NCBI GenBank assembly: GCA_033557675.1
Contig: JAWQRM010000177.1
Coordinates: forward strand, 1 to 27,289
Direction: 5' to 3'
From: Coptodactyla brooksi
Lineage: Eukaryota; Arthropoda; Insecta; Coleoptera; Scarabaeidae
DNA: 27,289 nt
The position numbers and the translations under genes were made by a program. The notes beneath the pieces were generated by a model. The model was not told the DNA's origin. It saw nothing but the letters and a program-made list of their open reading frames with translations, and made no database searches. Position 1 is the stretch's first letter. Each line of letters starts with the position of its first letter. Below, piece by piece: positions 9,137 to 19,700 of this stretch.

Positions 9137-11934
9137 TTATAAAAAACAGAAAACTACGATCAGTTAAAAAACACCAGCGATTCTTTGAAGAAGACGTAGA
9201 AACTTGTACCGACTTTTGTGGAAAAAAATTGTTCAATTGAATTAACGTGGATCACGGTACTCTACATTGAATATAGTTCAGCGATGTGGTCACGTTTTGT
9301 TTAAACCGGTCTATAAATTACCAAAGCGCCTTCTAAATATAAAGTGAAAACTGTGTAATTCTGTTGCAATAAATATGTACCCGTTTTGAACACTTCTTAT
9401 AAAACCCACCTTTACGTTAAATAAAACCAGATTCCTTCATTTAAAACTAGCAAAGTAACAAAATATGTCGACTAGTTTTAAATTAATGAATCACGTTATG
9501 TAATGAATGACGTTACATGTTTCTTGGTGTGCATCCGTATTTCTTACTCTTTAGGGGTGAAGTATATATGACTGCTAGGCTACCTGATTATGTTGTATGA
9601 AAAAATAACCTCAGTATAAAGTTAATCACATATTGTATATAATGTATTTGTATTATTAACAAAGCCGTCCGTGGCTTAAATTTGATGGTACTCTTCCTTA
9701 AAAACAACAAGAAATTTACAGTGGCAAAAGTGATTTATTACTCTAATTGGATATGTGTGAAACTTAATGCTTAAGCTTACACACACTTCCGAAATACATC
9801 CAAATTTCCTGCCCACGCGCATACTGGTCATGTGAACTAATCTAGAACATATCAGGATACACTTTTCTTCTTCCTGCATAAGCGCCTATACGCTTTTTGC
9901 ACTAATTCTACAGCTATAATAACGTACACACGCATGAGACTAACATTTTAAGTATTTGTTGTTAGGTATTCTCTATGTAAACATAAATATGTCTACGCGT
10001 TTTGCTAGAATTTGAATTATGAACGGACCTTAAAAAGATGTTAAAGTTATGTGCAGTACTCAGGGCGAAATATGTCGTGCATCAAAGTCCGGGAACCCGT
10101 GGGTTCAGTAAAGTACGTGAAATATATAGAAATAGAATTATTAAAAGAAAAAGAGATCGTAAACTTTTATGGGTGGCTGTAAAGAAAAGCTTGACGGAAA
10201 TAGCAAAAAGGGTCGGTTTTGGAGCAGTGAAGTCCAAATGTTACACTACCTTTTCTTTATAGATCAATAAACGCTTTAAGTAAACAATAAATTATACTCG
10301 TGAATGCAGCAAATCAACTCGCCAGAGAAAATAGGCAATATTATATAGGCAGCAATTATTAGGATGCATATAATGTGTCGCTGGCTATTAAAATTAATTA
10401 TTAAATTATCTACATTCCGAATGCGCAAGATTATGCATATAAAGGTGTACACTTCGAACTTTCTCTCATAAGTCATGCACATTTACCATCTTGAGTAAAA
10501 GGATAATTATTGTTTTTTATTTTAAATTTTAATTACTGATTCATGAATGAAACATTCACATACCGCAATTGTAGGGTTATTGACATTTCACCCTGAAGAT
10601 GATTGAATATACCTGAAAATATTTTTAACATATCGATTTCTAATGAAACTAATATTAAAATTCCAAAAGCAGTTCTACATTTCTTACTATATAGTTGTAT
10701 TGCCAAGAACTGCGTTGCCTATTACCTGATCCCACAATAACAAGATTGAGAATGCAACTGTTAGTGAATAAGATACTGCAGTATACCGATTTTCTGCCAT
10801 GTCATCAATAATACGCCGTGTGTATTTATTCTTGTGCAATCTCACTATTTCGCCATCTCACTTCTAGACGGTATACGTTTCGAAGATAACCACTGCAGGA
10901 TGTTATCTTTTCTCCAGGCACGGCTGGACGAGCTCTCGTATATTGAGGAACTGGAATTATTCATTACGATGACAGAATATGATATTAAGCATAGCATCTG
11001 CTTCAAGCAATCTTCAAAAATAGAAACATAAGCAAGCCATATCTGCATTATTCAATTCTCTGTTTTATCCATTTTAAAATAATGCAATGTTAATAAAAAG
11101 AACAAACATTGATACAAAAAGGTAAACAAAATGAAATATGACTGAATTCTGTGGCCAATCCCGGATACGTACATTAGTTAGGACATGTACACTGTACACT
11201 AGAGGCTTTTGTAGTAGTGCCGGCAAAAAAATATTTGGTTCAAGATACGCATACCCAGTATGCGTATCGTGAACCTGAAAAAACAAAAACACAATGGTTG
11301 GGTGAAATTGTCATTTAAAGGCTTAAGATATTGTTTAGTTGCAGAGGGAGATTTATTTTAATGTCCTATTTAATGAATATATTCCTTTATTTACTTTTCG
11401 AGAATACCTTTTTTGCTTTACAGAATACTCTATCTAATATCTATAGGAAAAACAATTTCCCTAGATACAATAACGTAATGTCTATGATGGCTAATAATTA
11501 AGTATCAAGCCACACCGCTTTAATTACATTGATGGGAAATCGACCGAAGGAGAACACCCCTTAACGTTTATGATGGCTAATAATTCAGCAACAAATCACA
11601 GCTAACTAGACTAAGTTGGTTTCTCGCTCGCTCTCAACTCATGACTCGATCTGCCGCTTTCCACTCACGATATTCCGATGGGACTAGTAACTCGTCACCA
11701 ATCTGTATATCAAATTCTAACTAAACCCTTATTATAGTGCTAATATTTATGAACTCTAGAGAGAAAGCGTAAGGCCATAATATCAATAAACAGGCATCTT
11801 TCCAATAACATATAGATTGCAGTAACGTTGTTTTATGGATATGCCGATAAATAGTGGAAATATGTGTGTAGTAATATTCTATTCCTGTGTTAATTAAAGA
11901 CGCTGTTTTATCTGGTGCTTTTTTAATCCTTCAA
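9137..11934. other. Long interval without recognised genes
   Basis: AT-rich throughout. Open frames such as 10038-10262 and 10834-11031 (plus) have no recognisable motifs and look like chance. An imperfect duplication of ATGATGGCTAATAATT occurs at 11482-11497 and 11570-11585. A strong hairpin lies at 11237-11275, annotated separately. Confidence 0.5.
11237..11275. repeat. Inverted repeat, 18-bp arms, 3-nt loop, one mismatch
   Basis: Arms GGTTCAAGATACGCATAC (11237-11254) and the near-exact reverse complement at 11258-11275 flank the loop CCA. The single mismatch is A11243 against G11269. The small loop and near identity suggest a young templated inversion. Confidence 0.88.
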
Positions 11935-13234
11935 GGGGGTAGTCTGGTCTAGAAGTTTGAAAAAATCGATTTTTTTCTTGCATCTTTTAATAGCTTAAGA
12001 TATGGGGAAGATGTCTCCAAAGCGATATTTCAAAATTCCAAAATTGTTGCACTCTATAGAGCATTGTACAAGATGGTGCACAGGTAAAATTCGGACAAAT
12101 CTTTGCTTTAATCGTGTACACAAATTACTTTTTACAATTGAATTGATCCAGCTACAAAGAACATAATCCCAAACGGCTATTTCAAAATTCTAAGAATCGG
12201 CAATTCTGTGATTTTACGTATATGACGTAAAAATCATGCAAATTTTAACCTGCACTGTACAAACCTCTGCCATTCTATAAAAAAAATTTACCTGATTTGC
12301 CCCTTTTTTTAAGATATAGGATTTATAGAGGTTTGTGGAGAGCACATTAAAATTCTTTTGATTTTTTACTTACTCGATTTTTACGATCCCACTTATCCTA
12401 CAGTTCTTGTCTCGTTTACGGGTAAATCTGCAAATATCCAAATAAAAGGAACCCTTGATGCTTGAAAAAGTTAGTATACTTTCGAACTCCGAACCAAGCG
12501 GTCATTTTGCAACAATGGATAAGAAAGGTTCAAAATTTTAACGTAGACATGCTGGACGCCAAAAAAATGCAAATTTCGTGGAAATCGTTTTAGTGTACAA
12601 TCTGATGAGTTTTGCTAGTACATCCGCGAAAAAATTGCGATCATCGTTAGAAGAAGACATCGCTTTTGACAGCAACCACAAGTATTTCATTGTAAATTTT
12701 TTCATGGTGTTCTCAGCGATAAGCGAATTAGTGACTTGTAAACTTTGCCACAAGAAAATGACCTTTACTGAAATAGCTGCACGAGGACTACTAGGCTTCC
12801 AAATTACCATACAATGTTCTTGTGGAATATCATACGTAAATTCATCCCATTTGATAGACAAGGCGTTTGAAGTAAATCGGAGAGTTGTAGCAATGAAACT
12901 GCTGGGTCTTATTAGACAATTGGGTCTTATTAGTCTTTTCTGTTTATTCTAGTACCGGCTATAGCCACACTCGTGCTGCATGACATATTCTTTGTTTTTT
13001 CAGAAACAGACTTCTACAACCCTCTCAATGATGGACGCCAGCGAGATACTTTTTTTATTGCGTTTGTATATATGCTAATAATTTTCGAATAACATATCAG
13101 ATATACTTATGGATTTATATATCATTTCTTGAAATATGAATAAACCCATGTAAAAAAACAAAAAATTCTATGTTTAATACTTTCAGTAAAAAAATACAAA
13201 AGGCCATTTTTAAGCTTCTAAACCAGACTACCCC
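11935..13234 (+). mobile_element. Mutator-like (MULE) DNA transposon, internally deleted, about 1.3 kb
   Basis: Terminal inverted repeats: left 11936-11963 (GGGGTAGTCTGGTCTAGAAG...) and right 13207-13234, which on the minus strand reads GGGGTAGTCTGGTTTAGAAG... About three mismatches occur over 28 bp. The element contains a Mutator-like transposase N-terminal fragment at 12515-12952 and lacks the catalytic region. Host-side flanks (...TCCTTCAA and TTTATAAA...) do not form an obvious target duplication, so the insertion is old or a boundary is off by a few bases. Confidence 0.75.
12515..12952 (+). pseudogene. Mutator-like transposase, N-terminal fragment
   Basis: A start ATG at 12515 gives MDKKGSKF, then an in-frame TAA at 12539-12541 followed by RRHAGRQKN; the frame is then open to 12952. 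The body contains YFIVNFFMVFSAIS, a CKLCHKK knuckle, FTEIAARGLLGFQITIQCSCG and FEVNRRVVAMKLLG. This order (VF..IS.LV.C..C, then GLGFKI...C..C, then YEVNRR...AMRLLG) is what I recall for animal Mutator-like transposase domain proteins, whose cysteine pairs probably bind zinc. The protein ends shortly after LLGLIRQLG, where GGGTCTTATTAG is duplicated (12904-12932). The DDE catalytic domain is absent. Inverted repeats around it support a defective transposon copy. Confidence 0.7.
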
Positions 13235-14942
13235 TTTATAAAAGTGGTTCACATTCTAACCACTTTTTTGGTTGATTTACGGTAGATTTTATCTTCGTGC
13301 ACAGTATAGTAGGACTGAACAAATTCTTTCTAATTTATTTTCTTTTATTTTTTCATGAAGCCGTGCAAAGCAGTCTTCGGAATTCCAGTCGCTTCACTTA
13401 TTAACAGACTACAATCGTTCTACAATTCTAGACTACATTTTTTTACTGTGCAGTTCTTAAATTGCGGTAAACCAACAACAGTTAACACATCGCCCTCCTT
13501 CCGTTTCAGAGCCCCTGAAAAACGCCGATACCGAACAAATCGCTCAGGGAACGAAAACAAACGAACAAAGCAAGTGAAAAATCGTCCTCGGTTACGAATA
13601 TCTTTTGTTCCCTCAGTAGGGTGAATAAATGGGCTGCATTATCGGCCGAATTCGAGTGTAAAGCCCACGTCGATCGAATGCAAAGCACTTCCTGAAAATT
13701 CCCGGTCGCGAGAAGTAGAGAAATCACGAGGGGCAATAACAACTGATGTTTGAGGGGCATAAATGCATTTTGTTGTTCAAAAGCAGGAAGTCGGGGATCT
13801 TAATTTATTCTGTAAAGTTGGAGAGAAGAGAGGAAGGCTTTTAAAACTTTCAGATTACAATGAGAAGGGAAATCTAGGAGTCGATTGAAGTTCGAATAAG
13901 TACCAGTGGATCAGTTAAGGGCTATCAATTGATTTGTCTTAATAGTAGAAGGGGCTGCTAGTTTTGCCTTTGCGTTGTTTGAAGTTTTACGGGAAACTTT
14001 TAAGAAATAAAATTAAATCGAGGAGCTTTCATTTGCTAAGGCAGACAATCATTTTCCTATCAACCCCTGTATACGGCGATCGAGTAAAACAAGTATGACA
14101 TTCCATTCTGGTTTCTTAGCGATATCGATAGGTGTCGCCCTAGTCGTGCAGCCTACCGTCCCACGTGCTCTCTATACGGCAGATAATAGCGCCAATAAAA
14201 CCTAGACGCCCCAAGATTGAAAGTTATAATCAGCCTCTTTTGGAAAAAGCGAAATTAATCGAATCCTCCCAAGATGGTCTGTCAAATTAACCTTTATGTG
14301 GCCTAGCCATTGACCGAAATTGACTTTCAATTGAAAAAAAAATTATGTGAAGGTAATCTCCCATTCTGTGGGAAAGTGGTACTTTATTGCGAAGCTTTTT
14401 TAACATTAAAATGCAGTGTACCAGTAAGTACAAAAGAGTAAGATCAAAAGTAGGATAAACAAAAGACTCCAACAAGTTACGTCTAAAAGAGATACAAAAT
14501 TAATTTAAATCATTATTTACTTAAATTATTTTGATACTAATGAAGCAAATATTCCAACTGTTGACAGACATACGACTATTATTTGTTCAAATCCATTATG
14601 TATTTCAATACTACGTTATATCTTTTCAACAGTTTTAATTCTATCTTTAAGTCAACGGTGGAAAGAGATCATAGTTTTATTATCAACCGGTACCCAGAAA
14701 AAACAGTATGGTATAAATGTTGACATCAATAATATTTCTGGTACTGGTAGTAAACTCGTTTACAGGAGTTGGGGAGACCCTAAGGGGGAAACATACATGC
14801 AAATGCATCAAATCATACGTGATTCTTCAAATAATAACGTAGTGCAAATAAATACTGTGGTCCCTATGCAGTTAGTACTATCAAAGTACTAACAGAACTT
14901 TAAAATCAAAGTACTGTTTTACAGTAAAGTCAAAATATAATA
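13235..14942. other. Interval without recognised genes
   Basis: Contains a GC-richer patch at about 13490-13760 with open frames on both strands. The minus-strand one (13760-13506) begins with a hydrophobic run that mimics a signal peptide, but there is no supporting homology. A second GC-richer patch lies at about 14100-14215. Near 14883-14915 CAAAGTACT is repeated. The upstream part of piggyBac relic B may extend into the right edge. Confidence 0.4.
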
Positions 14943-16195
14943 AAAATTACTCCTGGTCCAACTAGATAGCCATGTCCAGAGCCAAGGATAGGATCTGTGT
15001 TTCATATATAGAATTATTGTTGTTAGCAGGAGTTCATAAATCACACGGCGAATCAACAAAAAGTTTGTGGGATGCAGAAACCGGTAGACCTATTTTTCGT
15101 GCAACGATGTCGATTATCATTATCACTATATCACTATATCATCATCACTATAAGAGAGTTTTGGGAGAAGTGAATAGAAATTATACCTAACTTAAACAAT
15201 GTAGGTGATAATGTACGTCACTGTTGACGTACAACTTGTTGGCTTCAGAGGACGCAGCAAGCCAGCAAAATATGGCATCGAAATATGGACTTTTTGTGAC
15301 AATGGTAGTTGCTACGCCATGAAAATTCAAATTTATGCAGGAAATGTCCTGTTGAAGCACCAGAACACAAGCAAGGGATGCGAGTAGTTTTAGACCTAAC
15401 ACATGAATTCGAGAGCAAAATGTCACATGTGATGATTTTTTCACGTCCAAAAAATTAGCTGAAATGCTCCTCAAAAGAAAACTTACAATGTTAGGAACGG
15501 TTAGAAAAAATAAATCCGAAGTGCCCGTGATTACAATAAGTAAAGAAGTACATACTTTTTATTTTACCGAGCATACCACGATTGCGTCATGTATGCCTAA
15601 AAAATAAAAACTTTATTCTCACGAGCACAATGCACTGTAATAAGGAAATGGGCAGCAGGAAGGACAAGAAGCCACAAATGATACTAGATTTTATAAGTCT
15701 ACCAGAGGGGCGGTTGATACCTTAGATCAAATTACAGCCTATACTTGCAAAAGAAAAACTAATAGATGACCTATTATTTTCTTCTAGAATATACTTGATG
15801 TTAGTGCGTACAATACATTTGTATTATGGAGAGAAACAAATCCAGATTGGAACAAGAACGTGCTGTACAAGAGAAGACTATTTCTGGCAGAATTGATCAA
15901 ACTGATGGTAACTCCCTATATGATGTCAAGACAACATAAACTTCGTACTCGACAAGCTACTGCCGTAATAAAGAAATTTCAAAATCAACGTGGCGAAGCA
16001 GCAGTGCCATCTACATCTGGTGCAATCAGTAAAAATAAAAGAGCACGATGTAACATGTGTCCATCAAAACGTAACAATAAAACAAGTATAGCATGTTGTA
16101 AGTATAATAAATATTTGTGTAAGGTTCATGTGATGTATTATTGTCATCGGTATAAAGATTCGGCAATAATTGGATGCACATCAGAATTTATTTGA
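14943..16195 (+). pseudogene. piggyBac transposase relic B
   Basis: A decayed piggyBac-superfamily transposase read in several frames. Motifs in order: KITPGPTR; ELLLLAGV...LWDAETGRPIFRATMS (about 15015-15115); a microsatellite-like insertion or expansion; VTVDVQLVGFRGR...KPAKYGIEIW with FCDNGSCYA (first catalytic D, about 15298); VVLDLTHE; DDFFTSKKLAEMLLKRKL with TMLGTVRKNKSEVP (second D, about 15434); TRGAVDTLDQITAYTCKRKTNR (third D, 15716-15718). In-frame TGA at 15767 and TAG at 15785 replace the Trp and Tyr expected in TNRWP..FFY. NILDVSAYNTFVLW and NPDWNKNVLYKRRLFLAEL lead into a cysteine-rich end (CNMCPSK...CCKYNKYLCKVH), stopping at 16193-16195. All three Asp codons remain but stops and frameshifts kill the frame. 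Confidence 0.88.
15110..15151. repeat. (TCA)n/(TATCACTA)-rich simple repeat inside piggyBac relic B
   Basis: ATTATCATTATCACTATATCACTATATCATCATCACTATA is a degenerate trinucleotide-type tract seen directly. It lies just after FRATMS, where the transposase should continue with an RF..I..LRFD block, and may have replaced it. Confidence 0.75.
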
Positions 16196-17206
16196 TATTC
16201 TCCCTTTTGTTTTTAGATTTAGTGTATAATATTTTTTATTATAATACATTTTACTTTTGTTAGTAATAAGATTACTTTTCATCCTTGTTTGCGTTTATGT
16301 ACTGTAATAAAATCACTATATATTAGTTTGGAGCTATTCTGGACAAATCCTGCTGTACCTGCATACATCGGGGCACTATGGATCGAAGGACTACAAGTAT
16401 ATATTAAAGCTAAAGAGAACACCAGGGTTAATTCATGTTGGATTATAAACATTGGATTATAAACATTGGATTATAAAATCAAATACGCCATCCCTGCTTC
16501 TCTTCACTCTTATGTGGTTTACAAAATGCAATGCGATTGTTTTAATACTATTAAGTGCACTGTCTGCAGTCTAGCTTCATTCAACACAGAACTAATTGCC
16601 AATCACATCGGGACAATACAACTGCCTGGATATCTCTTATCGTGTTGCTGGTTTGGGACAAGGTAATAATTATAAAAAGAAACTTATGTTCTTAGATATG
16701 GTGTACATTGTGGTCAATTTTTAACGCAACCAACGTTGTATCAATTTTTTATGATCCGTATAATTTCGCAAAAAGCGATAGATCGGTTATTTCGCACTCT
16801 TATTGGTTAATATAAGATAAAAATGAAACAGCACTATTAACGCAGATTTTTACATACAAGCCAAATGTGCTCTGAAAAATTAAAGTACTTCTTGGGAATT
16901 TTAAGATATAATAGAGAGTTGATATATAATAATAGACTATATATAATTTATCACACTGTCAGATTCCTCCTGATAGGCCATGAGTGACAAATCTAATGAT
17001 AGATGCAAACATAGATTAGCTGTCGAATTCAAATGTGATCCTCTATTAATTATCTATAAGATACACTAAACAAGTTAACATTAATAAAAATAAAAAACGA
17101 ATATGAGCAAAGTGCTTTGTATTTGCGATGAAAATGCAAATTTGTATTAGAAGAACAGCAAATAAATGTATTATACTCATAATCACTCCACATTGCCCAT
17201 GGTATT
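16196..17206. other. Interval without recognised genes
   Basis: AT-rich. It holds the 14-bp tandem repeat at 16441-16480 and otherwise only short chance frames (for example 16466-16666 plus). The terminal repeat of piggyBac relic B could not be identified. Confidence 0.45.
16441..16480. repeat. 14-bp tandem repeat, nearly 3 copies
   Basis: GATTATAAACATTG is repeated exactly at 16441-16454 and 16455-16468 and is followed by a partial GATTATAAAATC unit. Confidence 0.92.
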
Positions 17207-17352
17207 TACAGTCCAGTCGCGATAACTCGAACCCTCATAAACCGAATATTCATTTATCTCAAAGTTTTCATTAAGTCCCAAAACAATTTAATGTTTTTCA
17301 ATGTAAAGTTATCTCCGTATCTCGAAGTGACACCTTTTAAGTCGAAGTTATC
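17207..17352 (+). mobile_element. Possible pogo/Tigger-type transposon fragment
   Basis: TA at 17207-17208 is followed by CAGTCCAGTCGCGATAACTC, then GAACCCTCATAAACCGAATA. This resembles the CAGT...ATAACTCGAA ends of pogo-like elements. At 17340-17352 the minus strand reads GCGATCGATAACTTCGACTT-like sequence, a plausible opposite end. No transposase is visible. The call rests on the terminal motif only. Confidence 0.4.
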
Positions 17353-17699
17353 GATCGCATTCCTTATCATTCAGATGGGAAAAACCCGTTTACATTGTCT
17401 CTCTCCCAGTCCGCGGGCGAGGAAACCCCCCTCTCATCAGACCTTTCTAAACAAAATAATGTATACGCCCATATAAAACATATTTATGGAAATAATAAAC
17501 ATACACAAGTTTTTTTTAATTAAAATTGCTTCACGTTTTAAATAGATAGTGTTATTCCTTTACAAGATTATCACCAAAGAGTAAATAGAATACTGTTTTT
17601 TATAAAATAAAAGAAAGATATAGACTTCTAACGCAGAAAATTGAGAATATACAAGAAATTATTGTAAAACTAAACACAAACATAATAAAATTAAACAAT

Positions 17700-17786
17700 G
17701 TCACCACTACTCCAAAACCGAAATGTTTATGCTCGGCACACGTTTCGCAACCAAGGTAGCTTCATCAGGAGCGATATAAGACCGTC
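17700..17786 (-). repeat. Hammerhead-like dispersed repeat, copy D1 (left arm of palindrome)
   Basis: The core lies at 17731-17772 on the minus strand. Helix I GCTC/GAGC is fully complementary; CTGATGA and GAAA boxes are intact; helix II is GCTACC-TT-GGTTGC with one mismatch. The cleavage triplet reads GCC instead of GUC, with loss of the helix III closing pair, so self-cleavage is not expected. The tail GGAGTAGTGGTGAC ends at 17700. Confidence 0.8.
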
Positions 17787-17911
17787 ACTCCTGATAATGC
17801 TAACTTGATTAGCGAAACGTGCGTCGAGCACAAACTTCGGTTTTGGTGTAGTGGCGGAATTGTTTAACCTTGTTACTAAGCCAAAGGTTCGAAAATCCAC
17901 AACTTCACAAA
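17787..17911 (+). repeat. Hammerhead-like dispersed repeat, copy D2 (right arm of palindrome)
   Basis: Plus-strand copy facing D1. The core at 17787-17829 has CTGATAA (G8 to A, inactivating), hairpin GCTAAC-TTG-ATTAGC, GAAA, GTGC, GTC and GAGC. Helix I pairs 3 of 4. The tail GGTGTAGTGGCGG is followed by TTGTTTAACCTTGTTACTAA, then GCCAAAGGTTCG. This extension is shared with 510-548 and the 19345 copy. Confidence 0.82.
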
Positions 17912-18303
17912 AATAATAACAAACTAATTCTTGGTATGACCACCCTTAGAGTTTATAACTAATGACAAATGACGAAGCATCGATTACCCCGATACATCAG
18001 AGCTTTTAGTGAAAATTACAAAAATTTGCTGCAAAATTCTACGCACCTTAATTTTTGAATGATTTTTGTTAGTAAGGTTGCTATTCCTCCTTTATCTTAC
18101 GTTTCGAGGATTGCTGAGCAGCGGGTTCATATTGAGTTGTTCGGAGAGTAATTTCGTTTTCTTTCGTAGCAGAAGCGTTATTTGTATTTTAACCAACCAA
18201 CTTAATTCTAAACCGTACAAGCATTATATATCCTGACAGATGACATTGCAAAATTTATGTGTGAACATATTTTGTTCGGTTCTGTGCAATTGTTATCTTT
18301 TTG
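17912..18303. other. Interval without recognised genes
   Basis: AT-rich. The minus-strand open frame 18456-18208 reads through copy E of the repeat and is a chance frame. Confidence 0.45.
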
Positions 18304-18388
18304 AGTCACCACTACACCAAAATATGAAAAACTGATGCTGGACGCACGTTTCGCTAACCAAGTTAGCATCATCAGGAGCGATAGAAGT
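18304..18388 (-). repeat. Hammerhead-like dispersed repeat, copy E (near-intact core)
   Basis: The core lies at 18337-18379 on the minus strand: GCTC, CTGATGA, an extra T, the perfect hairpin GCTAAC-TTG-GTTAGC, GAAA, C-GTGC-G, triplet GTC, then CAGC. Only the first helix I pair is broken (C opposite C); the other three pair. All core nucleotides of a type I hammerhead are present. The predicted cleavage lies between 18341 and 18340. The tail GGTGTAGTGGTGAC ends at 18304. Confidence 0.82.
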
Positions 18389-18439
18389 CTTTCATCGGAA
18401 ATTTTGCTGGACAAATTGCATGATTCACTCAAATAGAAC

Positions 18440-18850
18440 AGTCCAGAATTGATCAATAGAAAAGGTATAGTGTTCCGCCAAGTTAATGTGAGACCGCATA
18501 CCAGTTTGGTAACTCGCCAAAAGCTTTTACAGCTTGAACGAGATGTATTACCATACCTATCATATTCTGCAGATCTGGTACCTTCCGAACATTACTTGTT
18601 TCGGTCTTTAAATTTTTTTAGGCGGCAATAGCTTTACTTCAAATTAACCCGTCAGAAATGACTTGGATCAGTTTCTTACCAGCAAAGATCAGAAGTTTTA
18701 TGAGCGTGGAATCATGCTACTGCCAGAAAAATGTCAGAGGGTGTTGGACCAAAATGGTGACTGTGTAATTACATAAGATATTTACACTCTTTAAGAAAGC
18801 CGCATTTCATTTTCACAAAAAAAAACGTAATTACTTTCCAAACAACCTGA
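18440..18850 (+). pseudogene. mariner transposase, C-terminal fragment with 3' terminal repeat
   Basis: From about 18449 the frame reads VRPHTSLVTRQKLLQLERDVLP, then YSADLVPSEHYLFRSL, the second and third catalytic blocks of a mariner transposase. The usual QDNARPH is QVNVRPH, so the second catalytic D is Val. The usual APSDYH is VPSEHY, so the third is Glu. After a TAG at 18628-18630 and a frameshift, the end continues as FLTSKDQKFYERGIM, LLPEKCQRVLDQNGDCV and stops at 18774-18776. A terminus CGTAATTACTTTCCAAACAA-CCTGA lies at 18826-18850, like the reverse complement of TTAGGTTG...AAGTAATTAC mariner ends. Its 5' half is missing. Confidence 0.85.
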
Positions 18851-18975
18851 CATAATAGCTCTTGAACTGCATACCACGTATGATTCATATCACTGCCTTG
18901 TTGGCAATAAAATACTGAAGATAAACAGAATTGTTTCGCAGATTTGCCTAAGCGTCTTTTTGGGATATCAAGATT

Positions 18976-19284
18976 TCATTTTATCCAGGCTAGTTGCAAT
19001 AGATTCCACGTTTCCAGTCCCACTTCCAGTTCTGGAATTTTATAACATAACAAAACCTCCTCCGTGTTTATCATCGCGCATAAATTATTCTTTTTTGGGT
19101 TTACTTTTAATTTTCGGACAATAAATCGTTCTTCCTGTTGAGAAAAAAATAATCGTTTTTTACCTCTACCAACATTATTTCTAAGCTTGTTTAACTGTTT
19201 TTTTCCTTGCTTCGTCTTAAACGTAGTAGGTGTGATGAATCTTGCCTGCTTGACGAGCATTTGTTTGATATTATTAGTCGACAT
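18976..19284 (-). pseudogene. Possible Tc1-type transposase N-terminal fragment
   Basis: A 102-codon minus-strand frame. Its middle, NNVGRGKKRLFFSQQEERFIVRKLKVNPKKNN, resembles the GRP/GRGRK...EERFIVRKVK.NPR segment that links the two helix-turn-helix subdomains of Tc1-like transposases. The remainder (NTEEVLLCYKIPELEVG) is not recognisable and no catalytic block follows. It may be a transposase fragment diverted by a frameshift, or a chance basic frame. The call rests on one motif. Confidence 0.4.
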
Positions 19285-19339
19285 GTTTCAGCATTACGCT
19301 ATTTTCAAGACTCTTGAAATAGTCTTTGTAAGCATTTGT

Positions 19340-19425
19340 AAAGGTGTGGGTTTGGAATCTTTGACTTTATAACAAAATTAAACAATTGTCACCACTTCAC
19401 CAAAACTGCTGACTGCTCACTAATC
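19340..19425 (-). repeat. Hammerhead-like dispersed repeat, internally deleted copy
   Basis: The minus strand reads GGTGAAGTGGTGACAATTGT, then TTAATTTTGTTATAAAGTCA and AAGATTCCAAACCCACA, the tail and downstream extension of the family. At 19406-19422 GCTCACTAATCAAA joins the two sides of the core, with the GAAA/GTC segment deleted. Confidence 0.65.
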
Positions 19426-19616
19426 AAAAAATATTTCATTAGTTTTTCGCAAACGTGAAAGAGTTGGACTTATACTGACGTTTGGATGATATCTCAGTCA
19501 CCCGTGTTAAAATGTCTTAGATTCGAGTTTAAGATATTTTGGCAAGGATGGCTGAGATGTCATCGAAACGTCAAGGTAAGATCAATTCTTTCGTGCGATT
19601 TAATACTCAAAATACT

Positions 19617-19700
19617 ATGCCCACCACATGAAACCTAAAAAACTTCCTGCTCGACGCACGTTTATACTGACCAAATTAACACCATCAAGCGCGACAATGA
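19617..19700 (-). repeat. Hammerhead-like dispersed repeat, copy F (degraded)
   Basis: The core region is 19649-19692 on the minus strand. GTGCGTCGAGC is kept, but the CTGATGA box reads TTGATGG and the GAAA box reads TAAA, so the ribozyme core is lost. The tail CATGTGGTGGGCA ends near 19617. Confidence 0.65.

Noticed and set aside
10038..10262. 74-codon basic plus-strand frame
   Set aside because: Lys/Arg-rich composition in AT-rich DNA, no motif recognised, nothing supporting it nearby.
13506..13760. 84-codon minus-strand frame with a hydrophobic, signal-peptide-like start
   Set aside because: No homology, an equally long open frame on the opposite strand, and no splice or promoter context; hydrophobic starts are common by chance.
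18208..18456. 82-codon minus-strand frame
   Set aside because: Translation of repeat copy E plus AT-rich flank; no domain or conservation visible.
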